Of a stretch of DNA of 64,000 nt, positions 1 through 11,908 are shown in pieces. Positions within the stretch are counted from its first letter, which is position 1; the number at the start of each line of letters is the position of its first letter. Source of the DNA: Candidatus Vallotiella hemipterorum (lineage in GTDB: Bacteria; Pseudomonadota; Gammaproteobacteria; Burkholderiales; Burkholderiaceae); contig NZ_OU343031.1 of the NCBI RefSeq assembly GCF_910593725.1, positions 930,001 to 994,000 of the forward strand, read 5' to 3'. The position numbers and the translations under genes were made by a program. The notes under the pieces are model-generated. The model saw nothing but the letters and a program-made list of their open reading frames with translations. It was not told where the DNA came from and did no database searches.

Positions 1-884
1 GACAGCCAGATTAATGCAGCCATACGGCCTGTCGTATAGTCCCGACGATATGAATAAAAACGCACAGGATCACTAAAAGTGCATATATGGGGGGCAGCAC
101 TTACGTGATATACGCCAACGCGAGCCAGCCTTATTCGGGCTAGTGCTCTAAGATTAGCAAGATATTTGCATTGGCTAGCGCCGTATACCTCTACAGTATT
201 ATTAATATGAGAAGCCAACCTAACGAACGCCGCATTAGTCGCATTACACTCATTTGGCCACGACGTCTTGAGGAATGCGGCGCGCACTTCTTCTCCAACT
301 ACAAACGCATTCGGACCGATTGATGGACCGAAATACGCATGCAGAGCTTTGCTTGCGCGCTTACGGCACGCAAGCAAAGCTCGCATCGACTCGACGGTAC
401 GCTGAATTATGCCACTAACAACGCCACGCCATCCTGCATGTACAGCGCCGATAGCATAGCCATCTTCGTCGCAAATTAATATTGACATACAGTCGGCTAC
501 CAGTACCGCACAAACTACCTTACTCCGGTCAGTTATGCTAGCATCAGCCCTTAGGAAATCGGTTTTAATCACTTTATCAAGATGGACGACAGACGTGCCA
601 TGTACCTGCTCAAGCCATGCTATATGTGCGCCTACTAGCGCAATAACTCGTCGACGGTTTTCGTATACCGCATCTATATCATCGCCGGTGTGTATCCCTA
701 AATTTAAGCCACCGGGCACGTATTCCTGATTCTTTATCAGACCATATTTACCGCAGCTAACGCCGCCATCACGTGTAGTAATCAAGGCATGTACGCGGGA
801 ATTTACACGCCAGTCTGGCACAATACAATTAGATAGTGATAATTTGGAAAATCCTTGAAATTTTGAGTTACTAATTAAATTCAT
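1..884 (-). CDS. pgeF: Peptidoglycan editing factor / purine nucleoside phosphorylase, YfiH-PgeF family (3' end outside window)
   Basis: The minus strand is open from an ATG at 884 to the window edge (294 codons, no stop), so the gene is cut by the window rather than broken. The family signature is clear: LVADCMSIL with Cys132, then GAVHAGWRG with His149, and NLGIHTGDD near residue 61. These are the metal and catalytic positions of the multicopper-oxidase-like fold now known to act as a purine nucleoside phosphorylase and linked in E. coli to peptidoglycan editing. The length is already near that of Burkholderia homologues, so only a few codons should be missing. It lies next to rluD, the usual arrangement. 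Confidence 0.9.
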   Translation of the reverse strand, partial: MNLISNSKFQGFSKLSLSNCIVPDWRVNSRVHALITTRDGGVSCGKYGLIKNQEYVPGGLNLGIHTGDDIDAVYENRRRVIALVGAHIAWLEQVHGTSVVHLDKVIKTDFLRADASITDRSKVVCAVLVADCMSILICDEDGYAIGAVHAGWRGVVSGIIQRTVESMRALLACRKRASKALHAYFGPSIGPNAFVVGEEVRAAFLKTSWPNECNATNAAFVRLASHINNTVEVYGASQCKYLANLRALARIRLARVGVYHVSAAPHICTFSDPVRFYSYRRDYTTGRMAALIWL

Positions 885-982
885 TTAAAATGATCTTTCT
901 GATCGTTAATAATACTTTTATTGTCATAAAATATATATGGCTATACGAAATCGATTATTGAGGCCTTATAATCAGATATGTT

Positions 983-1996
983 TCATAGCCCTAGCATATC
1001 AGATAATTTTTCCAGGTCCGCTGGCATTGCTGAATGCCAAGCTACCGGCATGTTAGTATCTGGTTTCACAAGCTCGAGTCGCCATGCATGAAGCGCTTGG
1101 CGGGCGAAGCCGTTAGGAAGCGCGAGCTTTTTCCGAGAGTTACGAACGCAGCCATATACTGGGTCGCCAAGCAATGGATATCCGGCATCAGCAAGATGAA
1201 CTCGAATCTGATGCGTGCGTCCGGTATGTAAATCACAGTGTAATCTCGATACTGGATGCCCAGACCATACGCTGGTAGCTACAGTTATAAAGTATGTATA
1301 TGCTGGCTTTCCAGAAGTTCCCGTAAGAACTGCCATGCGTGTTCTCTTACGTGGATCACGTCCAATCGACTTATTAATAGATCCTCTGGGCGGCGTTATA
1401 CCCCAGGTAAGCGCAATATAGCGACGCTTAACCGTATGTGCCTGTAACTGCTTGATTAGATTAATCTGTGCGGATAATGTACGCGCGACTACTATTAGGC
1501 CTGAGGTATTTTTATCTAGACGGTGTACAATACCTGCACGCGGCAGCTTAAATGCGTCCGGATAACGATACAACAAGCCATTAAGCAGAGTGCCGCTCCA
1601 ATTTCCCGGGGCTGGGTGCACAACTAGTCCGGCCGGCTTGTCAATCACAACTAGAGTATTATCCTCGTATAGGATCGACAATGGCACCGGCTCTGGCACG
1701 AACGCCAATGCTTGCGGCATAAGATCTGGCACAAGTCGTACAGTCGATCCTGGATTTACTCGCTGACGTGTATATCCCTGTTCGCCGTCTAATGTTACTC
1801 GTCCCGCATCGATCCAGGTTTGGAGGCGGCTACGTGAGAAAGTGGGAAATAGTCGCGCAAGCACTTTATCTAACCGCTCGCCTGCTAGCACTAGCGGTAC
1901 TCGAGCAACCTTCTCATCCAGGCAAACTAGACCATTACTTAGACTATAATCATATGAATAGACACCGGTACTGAACCGGTCTTTTGAACAAGTCAT
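983..1996 (-). CDS. rluD: 23S rRNA pseudouridine synthase D
   Basis: RluD makes pseudouridines in helix 69 of 23S rRNA, needed for normal ribosome assembly. An N-terminal S4 domain (GERLDKVLARLFPTFSRSRL) is followed by the catalytic domain with HRLDKNTSGLIVVAR, where the Asp is the catalytic residue, and the late motif LHTGRTHQIRVH. The frame is open up to 2056, but that start would lie inside bamD on the other strand; the ATG at 1996 clears bamD and leaves about 40 residues before the S4 core, as in relatives. The start is therefore inferred. Divergent pairing with bamD is the usual Burkholderia layout. Confidence 0.9.
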   Translation of the reverse strand: MTCSKDRFSTGVYSYDYSLSNGLVCLDEKVARVPLVLAGERLDKVLARLFPTFSRSRLQTWIDAGRVTLDGEQGYTRQRVNPGSTVRLVPDLMPQALAFVPEPVPLSILYEDNTLVVIDKPAGLVVHPAPGNWSGTLLNGLLYRYPDAFKLPRAGIVHRLDKNTSGLIVVARTLSAQINLIKQLQAHTVKRRYIALTWGITPPRGSINKSIGRDPRKRTRMAVLTGTSGKPAYTYFITVATSVWSGHPVSRLHCDLHTGRTHQIRVHLADAGYPLLGDPVYGCVRNSRKKLALPNGFARQALHAWRLELVKPDTNMPVAWHSAMPADLEKLSDMLGL

Positions 1997-2012
1997 CTGG
2001 ATTTCACTAGAA

Positions 2013-2795
2013 ATGCAAGTGCTGAATATATTAAGGATTACTACCCTAACTATCACAGCGGTAATTCTCTCTGGGTGTCACGGCTTGCCTAAAAAAATAG
2101 ATGAAATAGCGACTTGGACAAATCAAGAACTATACGCAGAGGCTCAGGACGCTTTTACAGCCGGTGATTGGGGTAGGTGCTCAAAGCACTTTAAATTGCT
2201 AGAAGCACGCGATCCATTTGGATATTTTGCACAACAGGCACAAATCAAAATTCCATACTGTCAGTGGAAGGATGGTGAAAAAGCAGCAGCTAAACAAGCC
2301 GCTGACCACTTTATTCAGTTACATCCGGACCATCCGGATATCGCGTATATATATTATCTTAAGGGATTACTTGGATTTAATGACGACCTAAGTATATTTA
2401 GTCATTTTATCGCTCCTAACATAATCGAACGCGACCCACAAGTATTACACGACTCATACGATGCGTTTCGCATCGTCGTCACAAAGTATCCTCATAGTAA
2501 ATATGCCCTTGACGCCACACAACGTATGCGTTACATCTCAAATGCTTTGGCCGAACATGAGGTGAGTACGGCCGATTACTACTATCGGCGCGGCGCATAT
2601 ATTGCTGCTATTAACCGCGCACAGACAGCGCTGAAAGAATATAAAAATTCAACGGCAACTGAAGATGCACTGCATATAATGATACTATCATATCGCGCGT
2701 TGCAGCAGAAACAACTTTCTGACGATACTCAGCGCGTTCTTGAATCCACATTCCCAGACAGCGTATACGTGCTTAGACACACTAATGCACCCTAG
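2013..2795 (+). CDS. bamD: Outer membrane assembly lipoprotein BamD
   Basis: BamD is the essential lipoprotein that joins BamA and the other Bam subunits during insertion of beta-barrel proteins. The 260-residue product has a lipoprotein signal peptide ending at Cys22 (ILSGC), followed by TPR-type helical repeats. Conserved family stretches are visible: ARDPFGYFAQQAQIK, FIQLHPDHPDIAY, YKNSTATEDALHIM and STFPDS near the end. Length is normal. It is divergent from rluD, with 16 bases between the start codons I chose. Confidence 0.95.
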   Translation: MQVLNILRITTLTITAVILSGCHGLPKKIDEIATWTNQELYAEAQDAFTAGDWGRCSKHFKLLEARDPFGYFAQQAQIKIPYCQWKDGEKAAAKQAADHFIQLHPDHPDIAYIYYLKGLLGFNDDLSIFSHFIAPNIIERDPQVLHDSYDAFRIVVTKYPHSKYALDATQRMRYISNALAEHEVSTADYYYRRGAYIAAINRAQTALKEYKNSTATEDALHIMILSYRALQQKQLSDDTQRVLESTFPDSVYVLRHTNAP

Positions 2796-3767
2796 AAAGG
2801 GCATAGCATGTCATAATGTTAATGTACCCTACCTCCTTCAAATTAATTGGCTTACTACTTTGCTATTTTATATAAACATGCCTATTATAATAATCAGATA
2901 TACCGAGATAAGCTAAATATTGATTAATAGCTGTTCTACTAAAATTAAAAGTGAATATTAATTTACTTTTATTATATAACTTTCTTACGATGAGGCAGAA
3001 TTTTAGATTCTTTACATACAAAAATTAGTTGGGGTAATAAGTAACTTTCCGTTACCCTATTTTAGGGAAATTTCTTCCCCGTAGTTATTAATAATTTCTT
3101 TACTCAGAGCAGATGCCGCTATGCTAGCAGCACATAGCATTGTTATACTTATAAAAATAATTGCGCAACATTGAACTTTGTATTAAAAATACTAAATTTT
3201 GATTCGAATATAATGAATCACGTTCTTGTGTAAGCTTGGCGAAAGCTAACACAAATATAACATAGCGCTGAAATATATATTTAATACGCTCCTAGTTATT
3301 TAGCTAATATAGCTTTATCCTGGTATAAAGCGCTGGCAGATGACCTTCGCTTTATACCATAAACCATACCAGTACAATAACTAATTGTTATATTTATGGA
3401 ATGTGTAGCTGTGTTTAATTAAAAAGTGCCCTAATGTACACTTAAATAAGCCTAGAAAGTACTAGATAGTAGCTTTAAAAACATTAATTAATAGAGTAAA
3501 TTTTCTAATGACTAAACATAACGTCCCTGACCTATAAACTAAGGATCTTATATTCCGCATAAATCGAATTAACTCACGCACCTATAAATGATATAAAAAG
3601 TAGAGTTTTGATCTTATACTTTATATTTAGCTATTAGTATAAATAATCTTATTTATTGGTTCCGATAAAAAATTATTAATATAAGAATTTTTCTACAAAA
3701 CGTAGACGATATTATCCTAGTTTAGGGTATAAAATCTTTATAATTAGATAATAATGTGTAATCAAAA
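2796..3767. other. Gene-free spacer between bamD and purA (972 bp)
   Basis: AT-rich DNA with no credible reading frame. In free-living Burkholderia, as I recall, purA is followed by a phosphoribosyltransferase gene; no trace of it is readable. The spacer holds a hairpin at 3321-3359, listed separately, and a weaker imperfect inverted repeat near 3225-3252. Confidence 0.6.
3321..3359. repeat. Perfect 12-bp inverted repeat with 15-nt loop
   Basis: Arms tggtataaagcg (3321-3332) and cgctttatacca (3348-3359) are exact reverse complements around a 15-base loop. No T-run follows on either strand, so it is not a standard intrinsic terminator. It could be a remnant of a regulatory or terminator structure of a lost gene. 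Confidence 0.5.
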
Positions 3768-5165
<1,398 letters not shown>

Positions 5166-5222
5166 TTACCCATGTTTGTATACATAACTATCAGTGATCT
5201 TCGCATGTGATATTTTGGATTT

Positions 5223-6371
5223 TTAGCGTAACTCAACAGTCCACGCATCGCCATTCCGAACAAGCACGCGGTCGCAAGCGAATTCGTCTAGGGTATGCTC
5301 ATGCCCAGGCAACGCCTGTATCACAGTCTCACCACTATCTCTCAAAAATGATACAGTAGCACGCAATGCCGCATCATGATTCCATGGGGCCAAAATAGCA
5401 CTGGAGCGAGCCTGCCGAGGTGAAATCCTTGCTACTTCACGTAAGTCTAGCGAAAAACCAGTAGCTGGTCTTGCTCGTCCATACGCGAGACCAACATAAT
5501 CATAGCGACCGCCGCGCGCTACAGCATTTGGTACGCCATCGACATATGCACAGAACATTACGCCACTGTGATACGCATAACCGCGAAGGTCAGCTAGATC
5601 TATTGCTACGTGCGTAGCATCGATCTGCGCGACGAGAAACGCAAGCTCATTCAGTGCACACGTGAGTGCTGGCCATGCTGGAAGCCGAGCGTGTGCCTCA
5701 TTAATTACTGAGGCATCGCCATACAGCATTGGTAATGCGAGTAGCGCATCACGTACCGGCCCCGCTAGACCACGCGTGAGCTCATTGAGTCGAGGTACAT
5801 CTTTGCCGGCTAGCGCCTCATATAGCGTAGGGCCTAGCTCAACAGCGCGTTCGTCGGCCCCTAGGAGGGCAGCTAACACGCCCGCGTGGCACATGTCTAG
5901 TCGCACTGGCCCTAGCTCAGCTAGGCGTAGGCTATCAAGCATTAGCTGCTGTATCTCGACATCCGCCTCTAAGCCTGCATGTCCGTAAATTTCAGCCCCG
6001 ATCTGAATTTGATCACGTGTCGCATGTAGGCCACGTGGACGCGTATGTAATACGTGGCCTGCATAACATAATCGCGTGACACCCTGCCGGTTTAGCAAGT
6101 GCGCATCAATACGCGCAACCTGCGGTGTAATATCTGCACGCAATCCTAGCGTATGTCCAGACAACTGATCAACGAGCTGGAATGTGCGCAGTGCTAGGTC
6201 GCTACCGCTACCCGTTAGCAATGACTTGAGATATTCAAGCAGAGGCGGCATAACCATTTCGTAGCCGTATGCACGGAAACGATCAAGCAGTACTCGACGT
6301 AACTCCTCGAGCTTTCGGGCGCCTGATGGCAGTACATCGGCAATATTTTCAGGCAATAACCAAGTGGGCAT
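5223..6371 (-). CDS. hisZ: ATP phosphoribosyltransferase regulatory subunit HisZ
   Basis: HisZ is a catalytically dead relative of histidyl-tRNA synthetase that pairs with short-form HisG in the first step of histidine synthesis. The 382-residue product starts [23 protein letters not shown] and has class II synthetase-like stretches [15 protein letters not shown] and GGRYDYVG. A true hisS with full motifs is present at 13360-14712, which supports HisZ over HisS here. Position between hflC and purA is the normal Burkholderia one. Its retention suggests histidine synthesis is still under selection; hisG is not in this window. Confidence 0.92.
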   Translation of the reverse strand: MPTWLLPENIADVLPSGARKLEELRRVLLDRFRAYGYEMVMPPLLEYLKSLLTGSGSDLALRTFQLVDQLSGHTLGLRADITPQVARIDAHLLNRQGVTRLCYAGHVLHTRPRGLHATRDQIQIGAEIYGHAGLEADVEIQQLMLDSLRLAELGPVRLDMCHAGVLAALLGADERAVELGPTLYEALAGKDVPRLNELTRGLAGPVRDALLALPMLYGDASVINEAHARLPAWPALTCALNELAFLVAQIDATHVAIDLADLRGYAYHSGVMFCAYVDGVPNAVARGGRYDYVGLAYGRARPATGFSLDLREVARISPRQARSSAILAPWNHDAALRATVSFLRDSGETVIQALPGHEHTLDEFACDRVLVRNGDAWTVELR

Positions 6372-6639
6372 GAGCTCAAATCCAGTGGAGTGGAGCAGTG
6401 CGGTACGATAAGCTGCGATAGCAGCTTACAAGAGTGCAACCTAAAACTAATTACGATCGGTGCACTGCCACACCTGTGCTAGCAGCACTTACCGAAATAT
6501 TATAAAACGTATTAGTTATATAATATTTTTGACACATTAGTGATTAACATAAATGCTATTACGAGTAAGAATTGAATAATTATGGTGCGTTTTTATAAAC
6601 ATTCTCCTCGCCGAATGCAAGCACGAAGTGTGTTTAATT

Positions 6640-7542
6640 CTAGTGCTTTCTCTCTTGTGGAGTTAGAACAGCTACTGTACCTGTAGGATTTTTCATAAAT
6701 CGGAAAAACTCGCTATTCGGATCAGCTACTACTATATCACCCTTACCGATACTGCGCCGATAAACCTCTAAGCTTTGATAGAAGGCATAAAATTTTGGGT
6801 CGCGACTGAATGCGTGTGCGTAAATCGCCGCAGCTTTAGCATCACCGTCTCCTTTAATTTCTTGTGCTTTTTTATATGCATTAGCAATAACCACTTCACG
6901 CTGCTTATCTGCGTCAGCACGAATACGTTCGGCCTCAGCAGCACCTGTCGAACGCTGTTTATTAGCAACTTGCTGGCGCTCAGCCTTCATTCTCTGATAT
7001 ACAGATTCGCTAATATTCTCTAGTAAATCAACTCGGCGAAGCCGTACATCAACGATATCGATGCCTAAGTTCAATGCGTCGCGTTCAACTTTTTTACAAA
7101 CAGCTTTCATCACGATCTCGCGTTCATTAGAAACCATTTCTGAGACAGTGCGTTTCGTGCACTCCTCATTAAGTGCTGCACAGATCACTTGGGTTAGCCT
7201 ATCTTGTGCTAGTAAAGCATCGCCGCGAACACTAATGTAAAATTTACGAGGATCAATAATTCTCCATTTCACAAATAAATCAACAAGTAGATTCTTTTTT
7301 TCGGAAGTGATATAGCGATCCGCCTCTAGATTATCAATAGTCTGGATACGCTTATCTATATATATAACATTTTGGAAAGGTGGCGGCGCTTTTAAGTGTA
7401 GCCCAGGCTCTGAAATAATCTGCTTAACTTCACCGAACGAAAACACAATTGCATATTTTCGCTGGTCAACAATAAATATCATTGAAGAGGCTATAAACAG
7501 TATTACAAATGTGGTAACGATAAGAGCGATAACTCGATTCAT
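6640..7542 (-). CDS. hflC: HflC, band-7 subunit of the FtsH modulator complex
   Basis: HflC and HflK form the large membrane-anchored complex that encloses and modulates the FtsH protease. The product has 300 residues: one N-terminal membrane segment (residues about 4-23), an SPFH/band-7 domain starting QRKYAIVFSFGEVKQIISEPGLHLK, then a charged coiled-coil part (RQQVANKQRSTGAAEAERIRAD). The start lies 15 bases after the hflK stop codon, indicating one transcript. Length is typical. Confidence 0.95.
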   Translation of the reverse strand: MNRVIALIVTTFVILFIASSMIFIVDQRKYAIVFSFGEVKQIISEPGLHLKAPPPFQNVIYIDKRIQTIDNLEADRYITSEKKNLLVDLFVKWRIIDPRKFYISVRGDALLAQDRLTQVICAALNEECTKRTVSEMVSNEREIVMKAVCKKVERDALNLGIDIVDVRLRRVDLLENISESVYQRMKAERQQVANKQRSTGAAEAERIRADADKQREVVIANAYKKAQEIKGDGDAKAAAIYAHAFSRDPKFYAFYQSLEVYRRSIGKGDIVVADPNSEFFRFMKNPTGTVAVLTPQERKH

Positions 7543-7557
7543 AATACAGGTCCCTTA

Positions 7558-8910
7558 CTAATCTTTGTCACGACTACGGAAAAGATCCCGGGAGCGAATC
7601 ATGTCATGGCTAACTGATGCGCTAAGCATTGATTGCCCTTGAATCGCTTGCTTACTAGATAAGCTTTCATCTGCCAACACTCCGTTCTGCAAGCCGTTAT
7701 TAAGCGTCTCTTTTGTACTAATTTTCGGACAAGCGCTTTGCGAGAGCATTATCTTATCTAGAGGGAGGTATAGTAGATTACTACTAGCCTTGCTATCTAC
7801 AATTACCTTTGTAACATGCGAGTAGATTTGTTGCATTGTATCTAGATACATTCTTTCACTAGTGACGGCTGGCGCTTTCGCATACTCAGCTTGTACTTGA
7901 TTAAAGTGGGCGGCATCACCCTCAGCTTGAGCCACTACTCGCGCGAGATAGCCGTTCGCATCTGCAACTATCCTAGCGGCAGTGCCCTGGGCGAGCGGAA
8001 CTACGTTATTTGCATATGCTAGAGCTTCATTTTTTGCACGCTCGCGATCCTGCCCAGCCTTCACTGCGTCGTCGAATGCAGACTGCACTTGCTGTGGCGG
8101 CTGTACATTCTGCATTGTTACGCTACTGATAATAATGCCTGTTTTATACTGATCTAGTATCTTTTGAATTTGCTGGGATAATTCTAGCGCGACCTGCTCA
8201 CGTCCCTCATATAGAACGTAGTCCATCGTGTTTTTACCAACGATTTCACGCACCGCAGTTTCGGCAGCCTGCGTTACCGCACTCTCCGAGTCGACATTAT
8301 GAAAGAGGAACGCAGCCGGATCTTTTACACGATACTGAACTGCGAAACGTACATCGATGATGTTTTCATCCTGAGTTAACATCGACATATCTTTTAGATT
8401 TGTTGAGCGGATTATATTATCTCTTCCAATTTCAACCGACCGCACCTGTGAGAGGTTAACGATTTCATTGCTTTGAAAAGGATATGGTAATCGCCACTGA
8501 ATGCCAGAACTAGTTGTGTATATATACTTACCAAACTGTAGCACGACACCTGCTTGTCCTTCCTGAACGATATAGACGCCACTTGCCATATAAATAGCCA
8601 CTAGTATACTAGTGACAATTCCCAGACCTAGACGCCTACTATAACCGTCACTCGAGTGTTCTGGGCCAGGACTTTCGTTTGTATTGCCGGGGCCTCGTCG
8701 ACCGAATAGCCGATTGATTTGGCGATTAAAGTTTCGCCATAACTCATCTAAGTCGGGAGGATTTTCCCGGCTCGCTTTTCTAGTATTGCCTTGATCCCGC
8801 GGACGTAACAATATATTGCTTATTCCTTGACCGTGCCAGCACAGAATATTCATTAAGCAGATCGCGTTCGTACGTCGCCCCACACCTTGAATGCTTTTGT
8901 TATTAACCAT
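7558..8910 (-). CDS. hflK: HflK, band-7 subunit of the FtsH modulator complex
   Basis: Partner of HflC. After a polar N-terminus with PPDLDELWRNFNRQINRLFG there is one membrane segment near residues 95-115, then a band-7 domain (QEGQAGVVLQFGKYI) and an Ala/Glu-rich helical part. The C-terminus is Ser/Gln-rich and poorly conserved. The start is uncertain: no good ribosome-binding site is visible before either the ATG at 8910 or the internal ATG at 8853; the longer form matches the N-terminal length of Burkholderia HflK. It lies 41 bases after hflX. Confidence 0.92.
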   Translation of the reverse strand: MVNNKSIQGVGRRTNAICLMNILCWHGQGISNILLRPRDQGNTRKASRENPPDLDELWRNFNRQINRLFGRRGPGNTNESPGPEHSSDGYSRRLGLGIVTSILVAIYMASGVYIVQEGQAGVVLQFGKYIYTTSSGIQWRLPYPFQSNEIVNLSQVRSVEIGRDNIIRSTNLKDMSMLTQDENIIDVRFAVQYRVKDPAAFLFHNVDSESAVTQAAETAVREIVGKNTMDYVLYEGREQVALELSQQIQKILDQYKTGIIISSVTMQNVQPPQQVQSAFDDAVKAGQDRERAKNEALAYANNVVPLAQGTAARIVADANGYLARVVAQAEGDAAHFNQVQAEYAKAPAVTSERMYLDTMQQIYSHVTKVIVDSKASSNLLYLPLDKIMLSQSACPKISTKETLNNGLQNGVLADESLSSKQAIQGQSMLSASVSHDMIRSRDLFRSRDKD

Positions 8911-8951
8911 ATAACAGCCGGTTATTACGAAATATAGTTATAAATAGAGTG

Positions 8952-10109
8952 TTAACCTGAATACGAACTATCATTGTTAAAATAAGTGACGCGATTATCA
9001 GTGACCATTACATCTGGATTTAACACCTGCGAGCTAAGCGCTATTTTAGTTATTATGTTACATAAGTTATCGAGTCCTTGACCGGTCCGCGCACTCAAAA
9101 AAACGCACGCGATATCCCCATACTTGTTCTTCTTAATAAGATTTGCTGGGCTTGCTAACTCAGGCCTTTGATCAATTTTATTAAAGATAATAATTTGAGG
9201 TATCGATGCTGCGCCAATCTCACGTAAAACAGAATTGACCTGCTTTATCTGATTTACATACACTGCGCTAGATATATCAACGATATGCAATAGCAAATCA
9301 GCATGTAGGATCTCTTCTAACGTTGCACGAAAGGATGAAACTAATTGGTGTGGCAAGTCGCGAATAAAGCCGACCGTATCAGAAATCACGACATTGTTTG
9401 CCTCACGGAGATAGAGATATCGCGATGTTGTATCTAATGTCGCAAACAATTTATCAGCCACATGAGTTTTCGATTTAGTTAGTGCATTAAATAGTGTTGA
9501 CTTGCCGGTATTTGTGTAGCCAACTAACGACACTGATAGTCGACAGGTGCGATCACGCTGGCGTCGCTGTATACCGCGTTGGCGTTTTAGCCTACTTAAT
9601 TTAGCTTGCAATATTTTAATACGTCTACCAATTAACTGTCGATCAGTCTCTAGTTGCGTCTCACCTGGGCCTCGTAATCCGATCCCGCCTTTCTGCCGCT
9701 CCAGGTGTGTCCACGCTCGAACTAAGCGTGTGGACAGGTATTGTAGCTGCGCTAGCTCTACCTGTATTTTACCCTCATAGCTACGTGCGCGTTGTGCAAA
9801 TATATCAAGAATTAGGCTAGTACGATCGACGACACGTTTCTCCAGAACGTATTCTAGGTTGCGCTGTTGAGCAGGTGATAATGCATGGTCAAAAATAACG
9901 ATTTCTACATTATTTTCTTGAGCGCTATGTTGAAGCTCTTTAAGCTTGCCGCTGCCTATAAAATATGCAGCACTTGGGCTTGATCGTCGGCCCGTTAGTG
10001 TCAGCACCGGTTGAGCTCCGGCACTCTTAGCAAGTAAACTCAGTTCTTCAAGATTAGCTTGAAGAGAGCTCCTTCCGAAATCTATGCTAATAAGCGCTGC
10101 GTTAATCAA
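8952..10109 (-). CDS. hflX: GTPase HflX, ribosome-splitting factor
   Basis: HflX binds the 50S subunit and splits stalled or idle ribosomes. The 385-residue product has the HflX N-terminal domain, the family signature GIGLRGPGETQLE (142-154), a basic helical linker, and a G domain with GYTNTGKST (197-205), DTVGF and NKID. The first in-frame ATG is used. It sits between hfq and hflK, the standard hfq-hflX-hflK-hflC order. Confidence 0.95.
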   Translation of the reverse strand: MINAALISIDFGRSSLQANLEELSLLAKSAGAQPVLTLTGRRSSPSAAYFIGSGKLKELQHSAQENNVEIVIFDHALSPAQQRNLEYVLEKRVVDRTSLILDIFAQRARSYEGKIQVELAQLQYLSTRLVRAWTHLERQKGGIGLRGPGETQLETDRQLIGRRIKILQAKLSRLKRQRGIQRRQRDRTCRLSVSLVGYTNTGKSTLFNALTKSKTHVADKLFATLDTTSRYLYLREANNVVISDTVGFIRDLPHQLVSSFRATLEEILHADLLLHIVDISSAVYVNQIKQVNSVLREIGAASIPQIIIFNKIDQRPELASPANLIKKNKYGDIACVFLSARTGQGLDNLCNIITKIALSSQVLNPDVMVTDNRVTYFNNDSSYSG

Positions 10110-10176
10110 ATTTATGCAATACCAGAATGTGAAAAAAGCTTAATACTAATGAGCTGTATCTGCCCTTAGAGGTATA

Positions 10177-10413
10177 TTAAGTCTCTACTGAGTCGGGATA
10201 GAAATTCACTAATCTCACAGGAACGACGGTCGAGATCGCGTGCTTGTATACCATTTGTGTAACAGTATTGCGGAGCAATACTACATATTGATCAAATGAC
10301 TCAATATTGCCTTGTAACTTAATGCCGTTGACTAGGTAAATAGATACCGGAACATTTTCCTTACATAGCGCGTTTAGAAACGGGTCTTGTAATAGTTGCC
10401 CTTTATTACTCAT
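10177..10413 (-). CDS. hfq: RNA chaperone Hfq
   Basis: Hfq is a hexameric Sm-like protein that helps small RNAs pair with mRNAs. The 78-residue product starts [21 protein letters not shown], has the Sm1 strand set ([21 protein letters not shown]) and Sm2 motif with Tyr56-Lys57-His58 (YKHAIS). It lacks the long acidic tail of E. coli Hfq, as is usual in beta-proteobacteria. A ribosome-binding site (GGAG in actcggagt) lies just upstream. Its retention implies that RNA-based control is still in use. Confidence 0.96.
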   Translation of the reverse strand: MSNKGQLLQDPFLNALCKENVPVSIYLVNGIKLQGNIESFDQYVVLLRNTVTQMVYKHAISTVVPVRLVNFYPDSVET

Positions 10414-10539
10414 AGTAAACTCCGAGTTATTCTTTTACAGAATAATAGTATAAGCGACAAAAAGAGAACGGGGAGAATCCTTTCACTATAGCTAGACTTC
10501 CAGGTTAAAATACTTACTAGTTAGAGCGTCTTGGCAGAT

Positions 10540-11874
10540 TCAATTTGAATCTGCATAAGGATTATGGCTGGGACGGAACTCTATGCGTAATGGGGTGCCA
10601 GCGAGGCTAAAAGTTTCCCGAAAACAGCCCTCCAGATAACGTTTATACGTATTAGTTATTGCATCTAAGGCATTACCATGAATGATAATAATCGGAGGAT
10701 TATGCCCTCCTTGATGGGCATAACGTAACTTTGGACGGATTAGGCCGCGCCGGCGAGGTTGCTGAAATCGTACGGCAGCGATTAATGCCCGTGTAAGCCT
10801 GGGAGTAGATAGCTTAGCCATTGAGGCTGCGTAGGCTTTATCCACCGAGCACATTAACGCACTAATTTTCGTCTTTTTTTCTGCCGATATATAATGTGCG
10901 CTCGCAAAGTCAAGGAATTTTAGCTTTCGAGCTAAGTCACTTTTAGTGCGCTGGCGTTCGTGTTCATCGAGTCCGTCCCATTTATTAACACCAATTACCA
11001 CTGCCCGGCCCTGCTCAATAATAAAGCTAGCAATATGCGCATCTTGCTCTGAAATATCCTGCTGTGCGTCAAGCAGAAGGATTACAACATTAGCGTCTGC
11101 AATTGATTGCAGCGTTTTAACTACTGAAAATTTCTCGACTGCCTCAAATATTTTTCCGCGCTTGCGTAGACCGGCCGTGTCGATTAGCGTATACAAACGA
11201 TCCTGACGTACAAAGTTAATATAGATAGAATCACGCGTTGTTCCAGGTAGATCAAATGCTATCATACGCTCTTCACCAAGCAAGGCATTGACTAATGTTG
11301 ATTTACCAACGTTAGGCCGGCCGACAATAGCAATTTTTACTCCGTGTATCTGGTGCTCTTGAGCATATGGTACTTGATTTGTATAGGCAATATCTAGCGC
11401 TTTTCTAATCATCTCAGTAACCCCGTCGCCATGTGCGGCAGAGATTGCCTGTGGGTCTCCTAAGCCGAGTTCGTAAAAATCCGCTGATACCGAGCTATAC
11501 TGCATGCCTTCGGCTTTGTTAATAACCAGTAAGGTTGGACGACCTGCCTTGCGCAGGTAATATACAATTGCTTTATCCTGTGGCGCAAGGCCATTACGGC
11601 CGTCAACTAAAAATACTATTACATTAGCCTCTTCGACTGCCCTACGCGTCTGCCGAGCCATTTCATATAAGATGCCATCTTTAGTAACTGGCTCAAACCC
11701 CCCTGTATCGACGACTAGGTAAGGTCTCTCACCGATGCGTCCTTCGCCATAATGACGATCTCGCGTCAGCCCAGGTAGATCTGCGACAAGCGCATCACGC
11801 GAGCGGGTTAACCGATTGAACAGCGTAGATTTTCCAACATTAGGGCGCCCAATAAGTACAATTACGGGCTTCAT
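10540..11874 (-). CDS. der: GTPase Der (EngA), 50S assembly factor
   Basis: Der has two tandem G domains and is essential for 50S maturation. Both P-loops read GRPNVGKS (residues 9-16 and 185-192); DTGG and DTAG switch-2 motifs and NKWDGLD follow. The C-terminal KH-like domain ends with the basic [15 protein letters not shown] and [10 protein letters not shown] stretches. Length (444) is normal. It follows bamB by 34 bases on the same strand. Confidence 0.96.
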   Translation of the reverse strand: MKPVIVLIGRPNVGKSTLFNRLTRSRDALVADLPGLTRDRHYGEGRIGERPYLVVDTGGFEPVTKDGILYEMARQTRRAVEEANVIVFLVDGRNGLAPQDKAIVYYLRKAGRPTLLVINKAEGMQYSSVSADFYELGLGDPQAISAAHGDGVTEMIRKALDIAYTNQVPYAQEHQIHGVKIAIVGRPNVGKSTLVNALLGEERMIAFDLPGTTRDSIYINFVRQDRLYTLIDTAGLRKRGKIFEAVEKFSVVKTLQSIADANVVILLLDAQQDISEQDAHIASFIIEQGRAVVIGVNKWDGLDEHERQRTKSDLARKLKFLDFASAHYISAEKKTKISALMCSVDKAYAASMAKLSTPRLTRALIAAVRFQQPRRRGLIRPKLRYAHQGGHNPPIIIIHGNALDAITNTYKRYLEGCFRETFSLAGTPLRIEFRPSHNPYADSN

Positions 11875-11908
11875 ATTACCTTTCTAAAATATATATGTGC
11901 CGACTACC

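Noticed and set aside
5662-5988. 108-codon Ser/Ala/Arg-rich frame antisense to hisZ
   Set aside because: Composition reflects the less AT-rich hisZ strand; no domain.
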